In this document: one piece after another, positions 24,310-33,780 of the stretch | How positions within the stretch are numbered: the stretch's first letter is position 1 | Layout of the letters: each line of letters starts with the position of its first letter | From: Chitinophaga pinensis | GTDB lineage: Bacteria; Bacteroidota; Bacteroidia; B-17B0; Aurantibacillaceae | Assembly (NCBI GenBank): GCA_945887955.1 | Contig: CAMCZO010000001.1 | Span: 1 to 64,000 of the forward strand | Length of the DNA: 64,000 bases | Direction of reading: 5' to 3' | Translations under genes and position numbers: made by a program | The notes under the pieces: generated by a model | What the model was told of the DNA's origin: nothing | Databases searched by the model: none | The model's input: the letters and a program-made list of their open reading frames with translations, nothing else

Positions 24310-26241
24310 TTATATTGATTTAATTGTAATTCCGAATTCGTAACTCCTTAATGGCATTGGTCGTCCAGCCAAAACATAATAATTTTGATTAAACAAATTA
24401 TTACAAGAGCCATATAGTGATAAATTTATTTTTTTTACATCGAATGTGTAATTAAATCTACACGAAGAAACTTGATAAGGATTTAGCCACTGAGAATTAT
24501 CGCTTGTGGTATAACGATAACCAAAATATTGATGATAGAAAATGAAATAAATATTATGTAATCCAACAGATAAATTTGCATTTAACAAATAACGTGGCGT
24601 ATAAATCAACTGTTTATTTAGAGTATTGTTATTTTCTTGTTGACTTGATTGAATGGTTGATAGAACATATGAAGTCATTATACTTGAACCTAATTTTATT
24701 TTATTTTTTTGATAATTTAATTTTAATGTAGTTTCTGAACCCCTACTCCACACCTTTTGAATATTAATAGCCGAAGAAGATCCATTTTGACTAGGAATCC
24801 ATAAAATCCAATTCTCTATTTCTCTACTATAAATTGCTCCATTAAATTGGAACAAGAAGTCTTTTAATTGTTTTTTATAATTAGCACCACCTTCAAATGT
24901 ATAACCCTGTTCAGCTTTTAAATTATTATTTCCTCCAGGCATCCAATATAATTCGTTTAATGTTGGTTGGCGATAAACTTTTGCAGCATTAAAAATTATT
25001 GTAATTGGTTTAAATAAACGATATTCAAATGCAGCCCCCCCGGTAACAGGTAAAGTTCCAACACTAAAATATTCGACGCGAGCAGAAACATTAGAAATTA
25101 GTTTGCCATTTAAAAAAGAAAACTTATTGCCAATTAAAAAAGATGCTTTATTTAAATATTTTTTTGATTCATAGTTTTTGATAAGTGCTTGATTGTTTGA
25201 CATATTTATACCAAAATAAAAATTATGATGTCTTTTCCAATTATAAAAATTTTCATTTTCAATAAAAATAGTTTGTGATTTACTTTTAGAAAATATTTCT
25301 GATGAACTATCATTATAATTGATGAAATCATTAAATATCGCGGCTTTAATTGAACAACTTATTTTTGATTTAAAATAAACCCAATTGGCAATAATACGAG
25401 AAGAAATATCTAATTGCTGACGTTTTTTTTGATTACTTTCATAATAACTGGGTAAATTTCGTTGATTATAATTAAGCCAGGTATTAATAGTAAATATTTG
25501 TTTTGGATTAATTAGTATTTTAAATTCTTGCATCAGTCCATTAAAATTATAATCTGCATTCTTTTGAACTTTCAAAACACTTGTCTTATCAATCGGATCG
25601 TTAAACGGAAAATTATTTTCACTAGAAGTTCTATAAAATTTAATTGATGTCGCAAATCTTTTTTTACTTAATAAAACATCAGAAGCGAAATTAAATAAGC
25701 CAAAACTACCACTGCCGATATTAGTATTAATATGTAATCCTTTATTGAATTCTAAATTATTGTTTAGGTGTATACTACCTCCTACAGCACCACTTCCCCA
25801 TAAGGATGAAGACCCACCATATTCTATTTGTATATTCTCAAAAAGTAAATTAGGTATCAATGTTAAATCGCATTGGCCGAGCATAGCATTTTGAATATTT
25901 AACCCATTCCATAAAATAGCAGTTTGCGATGCGTTACCTCCTCTAAAGGCTGATGATGAGAGGCCACCTGGGCCATAATTTTTGATGAAAATGCTTGAGT
26001 TTAAATTTAATAAATCTGCTACCGAGTTAAATTTAAATTGTTGTTTTATAATTGAATCGATGGGCTCGATTTTTTTTCCGATTTGTGAAATATTTTCTTT
26101 AAGGGTAATCACATCTATCGTTTTTAGTGATATGGTATCTTGAGAATAATAGTCATTGAAACTTATTACCATAAACAAAAAAACATACACAATATAAAAA
26201 TTATGTAAGCAAGCAAAATGCTTATTTATTTTTAATTTCAA
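24310..26241 (-). CDS. btuB: TonB-dependent cobalamin receptor, BtuB-like
   Basis: This is a 643-residue outer-membrane receptor with an N-terminal signal. Residues 45-165 are the plug domain (SVADLLNLNSSIFIKNYGPGGLSSSAFRGGNASQTAILWNGL, then ENIQIEYGGSSSLWGSGAVGGSIHL), and the rest is the 22-strand barrel, ending in an aromatic-rich terminal strand. Late-barrel phrases such as YRQPTLNELYW and LKAEQGYTFEGG are typical of siderophore/vitamin receptors. Substrate identity comes from the cobalamin riboswitch 60 bp upstream. It imports B12 with energy from TonB-ExbBD, which are not in this window. It is the first gene of the operon; the DUF4465 gene starts 15 bp after it. Confidence 0.9.
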   Translation of the reverse strand: MKLKINKHFACLHNFYIVYVFLFMVISFNDYYSQDTISLKTIDVITLKENISQIGKKIEPIDSIIKQQFKFNSVADLLNLNSSIFIKNYGPGGLSSSAFRGGNASQTAILWNGLNIQNAMLGQCDLTLIPNLLFENIQIEYGGSSSLWGSGAVGGSIHLNNNLEFNKGLHINTNIGSGSFGLFNFASDVLLSKKRFATSIKFYRTSSENNFPFNDPIDKTSVLKVQKNADYNFNGLMQEFKILINPKQIFTINTWLNYNQRNLPSYYESNQKKRQQLDISSRIIANWVYFKSKISCSIKAAIFNDFINYNDSSSEIFSKSKSQTIFIENENFYNWKRHHNFYFGINMSNNQALIKNYESKKYLNKASFLIGNKFSFLNGKLISNVSARVEYFSVGTLPVTGGAAFEYRLFKPITIIFNAAKVYRQPTLNELYWMPGGNNNLKAEQGYTFEGGANYKKQLKDFLFQFNGAIYSREIENWILWIPSQNGSSSAINIQKVWSRGSETTLKLNYQKNKIKLGSSIMTSYVLSTIQSSQQENNNTLNKQLIYTPRYLLNANLSVGLHNIYFIFYHQYFGYRYTTSDNSQWLNPYQVSSCRFNYTFDVKKINLSLYGSCNNLFNQNYYVLAGRPMPLRSYEFGITIKSI

Positions 26242-26302
26242 TTATTTGAAAAACTATTTACGTCTTTGGTTTCATGTCCCGAAAACCATTAACATTAATA
26301 CA

Positions 26303-26436
26303 TTTGGCAGGTCTTCTGACTTATCCTTGCTTTAAAACGGCCTTCCCGATAAACAGTGGCTTTGGAGTGTTTTAGCTATTAAAAAGGACTCACAGCAGCG
26401 GGTACTATTAGTGAATTTCACACTATTCCCTATTAA
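26303..26436 (-). promoter_or_regulatory. Cobalamin riboswitch
   Basis: On the minus strand the order is AGGGAATAGTGTGAAATTC, then CCCGCTGCTGTGA, CCACTG, GGGAAGG, and the closing B12-box GTCAGAAGACCTGCC (plus-strand 26306-26320). These are the conserved elements of the adenosylcobalamin-type riboswitch. It lies about 60 bp before the btuB start, and high cobalamin should switch off the four-gene operon. Confidence 0.95.
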
Positions 26437-26467
26437 TCTTTTGTTTAAAAAAGAACCAATTGCAATA

Positions 26468-26475
26468 CAAATATA
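26468..26475 (-). promoter_or_regulatory. Bacteroidota -7 box driving the riboswitch and btuB operon
   Basis: TATATTTG on the minus strand fits TAnnTTTG. Transcription would begin near 26461, just ahead of the first conserved riboswitch segment. I see no good -33 TTG at the standard spacing. Confidence 0.5.
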
Positions 26476-26527
26476 ATAAAATCTATTTTAAATTGAAGAA
26501 TTTATTTATTTTTTGCAGCTTTAAGGC

Positions 26528-27208
26528 ATGAAAAATTCAGAAAAAACGGAGCTGATAAATTATTTATCAAGTTTTATTTCAGATAAAAGAAAAGCACGTT
26601 TTAATGAAATTATTTCTAATCGAACAAGTCATTTAAGAATTGTATTAGAAAACGTTTATCAAGCTCATAACGCTAGCGCCGTATTAAGAAGCTGCGAAAG
26701 TTTTGGTATTCAATATGTACACTTTATTGAAAACAAAAATCATTTAAAAATTAGTAAAGATGTAGATTTAGGAAGTAGCAATTGGCTTACCATTAAACGT
26801 CATAACAGCTCTGATAACAATACAATTGAAGCAATTAATCATTTAAAAAAATTAGGTTACAGAATTGTTGCTACATCTCCTCATAAAAAAGATTGCACTA
26901 TTGATAAACTTCCAGTTGAAAAAAAATTAGCTCTTATTTTTGGAACAGAACTAGATGGGGTTTCGCAAGAAGTACTTGATATGGCTGACGAATTTGTAGA
27001 AGTGCCTATGTTTGGCTTTACCGAAAGTTTTAATGTGAGTGTTTGTGCCGGAATATGTATGTATGAATTAACAAAACGAATGCGTAATGCGCAGAACAAT
27101 TATTTATTAACCGATCAAGAGAAATTAGATGTTTATTTTGAATGGATGAAAACCACCGTAGATAAAAGCAAATCGTTAATTGAAAATTTCTTAAAAAATA
27201 AATTATAA
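26528..27208 (+). CDS. trmH: tRNA (guanosine-2'-O)-methyltransferase, TrmH family
   Basis: This 226-residue SPOUT methyltransferase should 2'-O-methylate G18 in the D-loop of tRNA using SAM. Visible marks are NVYQAHNASAVLRSCESFGI (motif 1 with the conserved Asn and Arg), LIFGTELDGVS (motif 2) and VPMFGFTESFNVSVCAGICMYEL (motif 3, forming the SAM-binding knot). The length and the helical tail KLDVYFEWMKTTVDKSKSLIENFL agree with TrmH and not with the longer TrmH-like rRNA methylases (RlmB). It is divergent from the btuB operon, and its last 6 bp overlap the facing hemW end. Confidence 0.88.
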   Translation: MKNSEKTELINYLSSFISDKRKARFNEIISNRTSHLRIVLENVYQAHNASAVLRSCESFGIQYVHFIENKNHLKISKDVDLGSSNWLTIKRHNSSDNNTIEAINHLKKLGYRIVATSPHKKDCTIDKLPVEKKLALIFGTELDGVSQEVLDMADEFVEVPMFGFTESFNVSVCAGICMYELTKRMRNAQNNYLLTDQEKLDVYFEWMKTTVDKSKSLIENFLKNKL

Positions 27209-28324
27209 TAAAAATAAATCAGAAGCTATTCCATCTGCTTGAAGTTGACCTGATTTATTTAATGTATAAATATTTTTTTTTATCTCAAAAAATTCTTTTT
27301 TCTCAGTTGCTACTTTTTTAAAATGAGCTAAAATGTCAAGCCCAAACAATTGATTGATTTCAATTTCGTTACAACCCCAAATGGTTCTTAAACGAGTTAA
27401 AACATATTCGTTATACCGATTTTTTAAACTCAAATTTTCTAAAACAAAAAAATCGGTGTTGTTTTTTAATGCATTTACATAAAATAAATTATTTTTTAAA
27501 TTCCACTGGCGAGAAAAACCATTAAAAGAATGAGCAGAGGGTCCAATTCCCATATAATTTTTTTGAAGCCAATAATTTGTGTTATGAACAGCGAAAAAAT
27601 CTTTTTTTCCAAAATTTGAAATTTCATATTGAATAAAATCTGCCTGTCCTAATTTTTCCGAAAGTAATAAAAACTGTTGGCTACTTAAATCATCGCATAC
27701 TGATGGCTCCAATCCTCTATTATTTTTTAAACCCAATGCTGTTGATTTTTCAATTGTTAAATTATAAGATGAAATATGTTGTGTATTAAGAGAAATTGCT
27801 TGTTGAAGAGTTAAATCCCAAGAACTTATCGTTTGAAATTTGCTACCATAAATTAAGTCAATGCTAATATTATCAAATCCTAAATCTTGAGCAATCTTTA
27901 CCGAAGATATTGACTCAGAAGAATTATGAGCTCGATTCATCCATTTCAACTCTTCATCATTAAAACTTTGAACGCCTATACTTAAACGATTTATCCCTAA
28001 AGATGTCCATTGTTTTAGTTTTAATGGACTAATGTCATCCGGATTAGCTTCTAATGTAATTTCTATTTTCTTTTGCCAAAAAAAATATTTAGATAAATGA
28101 TTAATAATTAATCCCAAATCTTGCTCTGATAAAATACTTGGTGTTCCTCCTCCAAAATAAATACTATCCAGTTGATTAGTTGAAAGATATTTTTTTCTAA
28201 GTGTTATTTCTTTCAAAATAGCATTTAAAACATTCGTTTTTTCATTTAATGAGGTGCTAAAATGAAAATCGCAATAAGAACAAGCTTTTCTACAAAAGGG
28301 AATATGTATGTAAATTCCTGACAA
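27203..28324 (-). CDS. hemW: Radical SAM heme chaperone HemW
   Basis: This 373-residue protein starts MSGIYIHIPFCRKACSYCDF, giving the radical-SAM cluster motif C11-x3-C15-x2-C18 and the conserved following aromatic. IYFGGGTPSIL is the SAM-binding GGGTP motif. The EANPDDI, NRLSIGVQSFND and SIDLIYGSKFQT segments and the C-terminal HemN-type domain (GIGPSAHSF, YNEYVLTRLRTIWG) complete the match. It lacks the extra N-terminal region and fourth cysteine of true oxygen-independent coproporphyrinogen oxidase HemN, so HemW, which inserts heme into respiratory proteins, is the better name. It stands alone on its strand. Confidence 0.88.
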   Translation of the reverse strand: MSGIYIHIPFCRKACSYCDFHFSTSLNEKTNVLNAILKEITLRKKYLSTNQLDSIYFGGGTPSILSEQDLGLIINHLSKYFFWQKKIEITLEANPDDISPLKLKQWTSLGINRLSIGVQSFNDEELKWMNRAHNSSESISSVKIAQDLGFDNISIDLIYGSKFQTISSWDLTLQQAISLNTQHISSYNLTIEKSTALGLKNNRGLEPSVCDDLSSQQFLLLSEKLGQADFIQYEISNFGKKDFFAVHNTNYWLQKNYMGIGPSAHSFNGFSRQWNLKNNLFYVNALKNNTDFFVLENLSLKNRYNEYVLTRLRTIWGCNEIEINQLFGLDILAHFKKVATEKKEFFEIKKNIYTLNKSGQLQADGIASDLFLL

Positions 28325-28498
28325 AAAACTTACTTAAAGATGATTTGTTAAATTAAATGCACTTGTTAAAAGACTAATTTTGCTCACAAATCTACTCTTT
28401 AATTAAATAATTTAAATAAAAAAAACTAATACATTTACTAGATAATTCAAAAAAACATTCTTATTTTAGCATTTTATATAATTATATTTAAGTTCAAT

Positions 28499-30559
28499 AT
28501 GAAAACACTAATCAAACAATTTTCTATAGCTTTTTTGTCTTTAATATTATCTTTCTCAGGATTTTCCCAAAAAAAGAACAAAAATCTTATAAAAGCAGAC
28601 GAAGCTTTTGAAAATCATGAGTATTTCTCTGCAATAACTTTATATAAGCAAGCACTATCTGGCTCTACAGATGAAACTAAAGGCTATATTTTTTATAGAG
28701 CAGGTGAAGCTAGTCAAGAAATAAATGATTATAAGGAAGCGGAGAGCTATTTTCAAAAAGCTATTAAAGCAAATTATACTGAACCTTTAGTGTATCTAAA
28801 ATTGGCTGAGGTTTTAAAAATTGAATCAAAATACGATGAATCTATTATAGAATATAAAAACTACAAAACAAAAGGCGGAGAAGCAAAAAAAGCTGATAGG
28901 GGTATATCGTCTTGTCAACTAGCAAAAAAATATTCGGAAAATCCTACTCGATATCAAATAGAGAATATGACCTTAATTAATTCAAAAGGTCGAGATTATT
29001 GCGCCTCTTTTAGTGACAAAAATAATAAAACAATTGTTTTCTCTTCAAATAGAGAAGGTAGTTTAGGAGATATAGATGTTTCAACAGGAAAAAATAAATC
29101 AGATATTTACGAAACAAAAGTTGATAAAAATTTAAAATGGTCTACACCTGTTTTGCTACCCCCTGCAATTTCAACAGAAGTAAACGAAGGTCAACCTTGG
29201 GTAAGTAAAAAAGGAGACATGATTTTCTTTACAAGATGCCCCGAGTCCAAGGGAAAAAAAAGTAAGTGTGGATTATACATGGCAAAAAAACAAGGCAGCA
29301 CATGGGGTGTTGCTGAATTACTTCCTTTTAATAACGATACCGTTCAGTTTGGTCATCCCTGTTTATCTTCAGATGGTAAAATATTGTATTTATCATCCAG
29401 AAAAGCAGGTGGATTTGGTGGAGCTGATATTTGGAGCTGCACCTTTGATGTTAAAAAAGCGGAATGGGGTCAGCTAAAAAATGCTGGGTCAGAAGTAAAT
29501 ACCTCTGGTGATGAAGTTTTTCCAACTTTATCAGATGATGGTAAGCATTTATACTTTTCTTCAAATTATCATCCCGGATTAGGTGGTTTAGATATTTTTG
29601 AAGCTGAAGCAGGGACTGATGGGAGATTTTCCAAACATGTAGAAAACATGAAGGCGCCTATTAACTCTGCATTTGACGACTTTAGTTTAATTTTTGAAGG
29701 AAAAAAACAAAAAGGATTTTTTACTAGTAATCGTGAAGGCGGAAAAGGTGACGATGACATTTGGGGTTTTAATTTACCAGCATTAGTATTTTCTGGTAAA
29801 GGAAATGTATTTTGTGAAGGTGATCCAAAAACTGGTAAAGGTAAAAATGAACCAGTTGAAGCAGTAAAAGTATTGATAATAGGAAGCGATGGGACAATTA
29901 GCGAATCAATAACAGGAAAAGACGGTTCATACACTTTCAAATTAAAAGAAAAAACAACTTATACCGTTTCAACAGAAACTAGTAAATCATCAAAATCTGT
30001 TTCCTTTGCCAAAGATGGATTCTTAGCAAACAAAGACCATCGTTTTTTTCAAACTGTTGGCGAAGATCATTCAAAAGAATTTAAAGCTGATTTTTTTGTA
30101 AAACCGGTTGTCCCAGATTTAAGAATGCCAGAAATTCAATACGCTTTAGGTAGCGCAGAATTATTGCCTGAATCAAAAGACTCCTTAAATTATTTATTCA
30201 ATATTTTAAAAGACAACCCAACTATTGTTTGTGAATTGAGTGCCCATACAGATAATCAAGGTAAGGCGGCTTCTAATTTCACATTATCTGAAGCACGAGC
30301 TCAATCTTGTGTAGATTATTTAGTAATAGAAAAAAAAATACCTGCAGCTAGACTAGTTGCGAAAGGGTTTGGTCAAACAAAACTAATAGTTAGCGATGAA
30401 TTAATAAAAGCTGCAAAATCAAAAGAAGAAAAAGATGCATTACATCAAAAAAATAGAAGAACAGAATTTAAAGTTCTTAATTTCAATTATGTAGATGTAA
30501 ATACTCCAAAAACTCCAGTAAAAACAAATAAACCAAAAACTGAGGAAGAAGAAGAATAA
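28499..30559 (+). CDS. PorE-like protein: TPR, PD40 propeller, CRD and OmpA domain
   Basis: This is a 686-residue exported protein with a signal peptide ending near FSGFSQ, not a lipobox. Domain order: TPR repeats (about 28-130, DEAFENHEYFSAITLYKQAL), a PD40/WD40-like propeller (150-420, with CASFSDKNNKTIVFSSNREG, PTLSDDGKHLYFSSNYHPGLGGLDIF), a carboxypeptidase-regulatory-like domain (435-520, GSDGTISESITGKDGSYTF) and an OmpA peptidoglycan-binding domain (555-660, LSAHTDNQGKAASNFTLSEARAQ to NRRTEFKV). This order is that of PorE, which anchors the type IX secretion apparatus to peptidoglycan, although PorE is a lipoprotein and Bacteroidota carry several paralogues. It should lie in the periplasm. 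A terminator follows. Confidence 0.75.
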   Translation: MKTLIKQFSIAFLSLILSFSGFSQKKNKNLIKADEAFENHEYFSAITLYKQALSGSTDETKGYIFYRAGEASQEINDYKEAESYFQKAIKANYTEPLVYLKLAEVLKIESKYDESIIEYKNYKTKGGEAKKADRGISSCQLAKKYSENPTRYQIENMTLINSKGRDYCASFSDKNNKTIVFSSNREGSLGDIDVSTGKNKSDIYETKVDKNLKWSTPVLLPPAISTEVNEGQPWVSKKGDMIFFTRCPESKGKKSKCGLYMAKKQGSTWGVAELLPFNNDTVQFGHPCLSSDGKILYLSSRKAGGFGGADIWSCTFDVKKAEWGQLKNAGSEVNTSGDEVFPTLSDDGKHLYFSSNYHPGLGGLDIFEAEAGTDGRFSKHVENMKAPINSAFDDFSLIFEGKKQKGFFTSNREGGKGDDDIWGFNLPALVFSGKGNVFCEGDPKTGKGKNEPVEAVKVLIIGSDGTISESITGKDGSYTFKLKEKTTYTVSTETSKSSKSVSFAKDGFLANKDHRFFQTVGEDHSKEFKADFFVKPVVPDLRMPEIQYALGSAELLPESKDSLNYLFNILKDNPTIVCELSAHTDNQGKAASNFTLSEARAQSCVDYLVIEKKIPAARLVAKGFGQTKLIVSDELIKAAKSKEEKDALHQKNRRTEFKVLNFNYVDVNTPKTPVKTNKPKTEEEEE

Positions 30560-30580
30560 CAATTAAATTATATATTTTTT

Positions 30581-30608
30581 AGGCTATCCATATAAATAAG
30601 GGTAGCCT
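30581..30608 (+). terminator. Rho-independent terminator
   Basis: AGGCTATCC (30581-30589) pairs with GGGTAGCCT (30600-30608), one G-T pair, followed by a run of T. It ends the PorE-like gene transcript just ahead of the helicase gene. Confidence 0.8.
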
Positions 30609-30634
30609 TTTTTATTTAAATTCTAAACAAGCTA

Positions 30635-33600
30635 TTGAAAAAGTTTATAGTATATAAATCAAGTGCTGGCAGCGGAAAAACATATACTCTAGTTAAAGAA
30701 TATTTAAAATTAGCATTATGTGATGATAAAAAATTACACTATAATTATAAATTTATTTTAGCGGTCACTTTTACAAATAAAGCTGCTGCTGAAATGAAAA
30801 GCAGAGTGATTTCGGCCCTAAATAAAATTTCATTATCACAATATTCAGATTTAAGTGAAAGTTTATGCGTTGATCTAAAAACATCATCTGATGAACTGAC
30901 TAACAGATCAAAACTTTTATTAAGTTATATTTTGCATCATTATTCGGATTTTGCCATAGGTACAATTGATAGTTTTACTCACAAAATTGTTAAAACATTT
31001 GCACACGATTTAAAACTACCTATTAATTTTAATATCGAATTTGATACAGATAGTTTTTACGAAAAAGTTGTTTCAGAACTATTTAATCAAATTGGAGAGG
31101 ACGAATATGTAAGTAAACTATTAAAAGAATATGCTCTGAATAAAGCAGAAGATAATTCAGGATGGGATCCTGAAAATCAAATCAAAGAATTCTCTAAGCT
31201 ATTATTAAAAGAAGATTCGAATGAATATATAACTAGCCTAAAAAAATTTAATTCAGATGAATTAGAAAAATTCAGAAAACAATTTATTGATTTCACTTAT
31301 CATTATAAAAATACATTAAAAACCGAAGGGCAAAAAGCAATTGATTTAATTAAAAAAAATAATTTAGAAGATAATGATTTTAAAGGAAAAAAAAGTGGGC
31401 CTCAAAACTTTTTTAAAAAATGTATTATTAACTTAGTAGGGATCAAAGATACTGAAGGGGTTAATTTAAATGCTGCTATTGAAAAAAACCAATGGTCAGG
31501 TGGCATACCAGAAACAAAAAAAATTGTAGATGATATTACTCCACTTCTTAATGAATATGCTAAATATTTAATTTCATTTATTAGCGAAAACTTTACTTAT
31601 TTTTCGTTATGCGAATTGCTTAGCAAACAAATGTACCCTCTAATGCTTCTAAAAAAAATAGAAGAAATTAGTCTTGAAAAAAAACAAGAAGAACATTTGG
31701 TATTTATTAGTGAGTTTAATCAAAAAATTTTTAACATCATTAATAACGAATCTACACCTTTTATTTATGAGAGACTTGGGGAGAGATACCATCACTATTT
31801 AATTGACGAGTTTCAAGATACTAGTAGCTTACAATGGCAAAACATTTTACCTCTTGTCGATAATTCTTTAGCTAATGGTTGGTTTAATCTTATTGTTGGA
31901 GATGGTAAACAAAGTATTTATAGATGGCGTAATGCTAATATCGAACAGTTTGATATATTACCAAAAATTAAGAATCCACAAAATAATCCACAAATTAATG
32001 AAAGAGCATTATCTCTGGATAGAAATTTTGAAGAAAAATTCTTAGATGCTAACTATCGCAGTTCAAAAACAATTGTAACATTTAATAATTCACTATTTGA
32101 TTATCTTAAAAAAGAAATACTATCAGATAATTTAAAAAATATTTATTATAACCAAGCACAACTTATAAAAAATCAAAATCCTGGCTTTGTTTCAATACAT
32201 ATTAAGAAGCTAGAAAAAGACAGCTTAAATTCAGAAAATTTTAATATTATTTTGGGTCAAATAAACTCAGCCATAAAAGACGGTTTTAATAATAAAGACA
32301 TTTGTATTTTGGTTAGGAATAATACTCATGGCAATTTAACCGCTAATTTTCTGTTAAAAAATGGTATTCCTGTAGTTTCATCTGATTCACTTTTATTAAA
32401 AAACAATTTTGAAATAAACACTATTATCTGCTACCTGAACTATTTAGTAAATCCTCAAGATATCATTTCGGCTGCCTCGGTAATAAATTATTTATATCAA
32501 TCAAATCAGATTGATGAGATCTTGTTTAACCAACAGCTCGATTTAATATCTAAGAAACATTCACTATTTTCAATTTTGAAAAACTGTGGTCTCGAAATAA
32601 ATAAATCAAATTTATCTATCAATAATCTTCTTGATAACTGCATTGAAATAATTAATGTTTTAGGTTTAAATAAAAATGGTTATACCTATATGCGATTTTT
32701 TTTAGATGAAGTAAATGAATTTTTAGTCACAAAAAACTCAAATATTTCTTCTTTTTTCGAATGGTGGGATTATCGTTCAAAAAAAGCATCAATGATAATT
32801 CCCGAAAGTACTGACGCTGTAAAAATAATGACAATTCACGCCAGTAAAGGCTTAGAATTTCCTGTAATTATTATTCCTTTTTGCAATTGGGCCACTTATC
32901 ACTCAAACGACTCGTGGGTATCTATAAATAATGATAAAGTTGAACTTCCAAGCACTATTGTTAACCTATCTCAAAAAGCAGCTAATTCGGGCTTTGAAAA
33001 AGAATATTTAAAAGAATTTGACGAACAATGTTTAGATAATTTAAATTTATTATATGTAGCTTTTACAAGAGCAATTGAAAGATTGCATATTATTGCATCT
33101 TCTTCAAAAGGTAATACACAAAAATCAGTTTGCGATTGGCTCAAAATATACTTGAATGAAAATTATAAGTCTGTTTCTCCCGATTATTATGAAATTGATA
33201 CAGCATTACCAAAATATTCTATAGAAAAAGAAAATAATCTTTCAACCTTTACATTAAAACCACTTGAATTTGATACTCCTCCAAACATCATTCAAATAAA
33301 ACCTTCTTATTTAAATAACAATCATGATATTGAAAATGCAAAAAAACAAGGGATTTTAATTCATTGGCTATTGTCGAAAATAAAAGATAAATCGCAAGTA
33401 AAAACAGCACTTCAATTAGCTTTATTAGAAGGCATATTAGTTGAAAACGAAAAAGATAAATTAGAAAAATTAATCATCGAACTTATAGAGCATCCAGAAT
33501 TAAATTTATATTTTTTACCCAATGTTAATTGCAAACTAGAGTCCGAAATAATAACTGCAACCGGAGAATTATTAAGGCCCGATCGAATTGTATTTAACTC

Positions 33601-33763
33601 CAATGAAACAATAATTATAGATTATAAAACTGGGAAAGAAAATAATTTACTTTATTTTAAGCAACTAATTAAATATCAAAATGCTTTATTAGAAATGGGA
33701 TATAAAAACATAAAAAAGATATTAGTTTATACCGATTATTTAACTGTAGTGACGCAGCAATAA
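30635..33763 (+). CDS. AddA/RecB-type UvrD helicase-nuclease
   Basis: This is a 1,042-residue double-strand-break repair enzyme of the AddA/RecB kind. The start is TTG at 30635: the conserved N-terminus FIVYKSSAGSGKTYTLVKEYL follows at once and a stop lies 24 bp upstream in frame. Walker A is SAGSGKT (10-16), Walker B DEFQDTS (near 391), then LDANYRSSKTIV, the motif V region TIHASKGLEFPVI (near 731) and LLYVAFTRA (near 804). The C-terminal RecB-family nuclease is visible as RPDRIVF and IIDYKTG (near 981-997). The usual partner AddB, often the neighbouring gene, is not in this window. It stands alone between the PorE-like gene and the facing oxidoreductase operon. Confidence 0.88.
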   Translation: MKKFIVYKSSAGSGKTYTLVKEYLKLALCDDKKLHYNYKFILAVTFTNKAAAEMKSRVISALNKISLSQYSDLSESLCVDLKTSSDELTNRSKLLLSYILHHYSDFAIGTIDSFTHKIVKTFAHDLKLPINFNIEFDTDSFYEKVVSELFNQIGEDEYVSKLLKEYALNKAEDNSGWDPENQIKEFSKLLLKEDSNEYITSLKKFNSDELEKFRKQFIDFTYHYKNTLKTEGQKAIDLIKKNNLEDNDFKGKKSGPQNFFKKCIINLVGIKDTEGVNLNAAIEKNQWSGGIPETKKIVDDITPLLNEYAKYLISFISENFTYFSLCELLSKQMYPLMLLKKIEEISLEKKQEEHLVFISEFNQKIFNIINNESTPFIYERLGERYHHYLIDEFQDTSSLQWQNILPLVDNSLANGWFNLIVGDGKQSIYRWRNANIEQFDILPKIKNPQNNPQINERALSLDRNFEEKFLDANYRSSKTIVTFNNSLFDYLKKEILSDNLKNIYYNQAQLIKNQNPGFVSIHIKKLEKDSLNSENFNIILGQINSAIKDGFNNKDICILVRNNTHGNLTANFLLKNGIPVVSSDSLLLKNNFEINTIICYLNYLVNPQDIISAASVINYLYQSNQIDEILFNQQLDLISKKHSLFSILKNCGLEINKSNLSINNLLDNCIEIINVLGLNKNGYTYMRFFLDEVNEFLVTKNSNISSFFEWWDYRSKKASMIIPESTDAVKIMTIHASKGLEFPVIIIPFCNWATYHSNDSWVSINNDKVELPSTIVNLSQKAANSGFEKEYLKEFDEQCLDNLNLLYVAFTRAIERLHIIASSSKGNTQKSVCDWLKIYLNENYKSVSPDYYEIDTALPKYSIEKENNLSTFTLKPLEFDTPPNIIQIKPSYLNNNHDIENAKKQGILIHWLLSKIKDKSQVKTALQLALLEGILVENEKDKLEKLIIELIEHPELNLYFLPNVNCKLESEIITATGELLRPDRIVFNSNETIIIDYKTGKENNLLYFKQLIKYQNALLEMGYKNIKKILVYTDYLTVVTQQ

Positions 33764-33780
33764 TACATATCAAAATCTAA

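Noticed and set aside
26501..26519. TATTTTTTGC upstream of trmH as a -7 promoter box
   Set aside because: It has one T too many for TAnnTTTG, and the region also serves as upstream DNA of the divergent riboswitch promoter. Not convincing.
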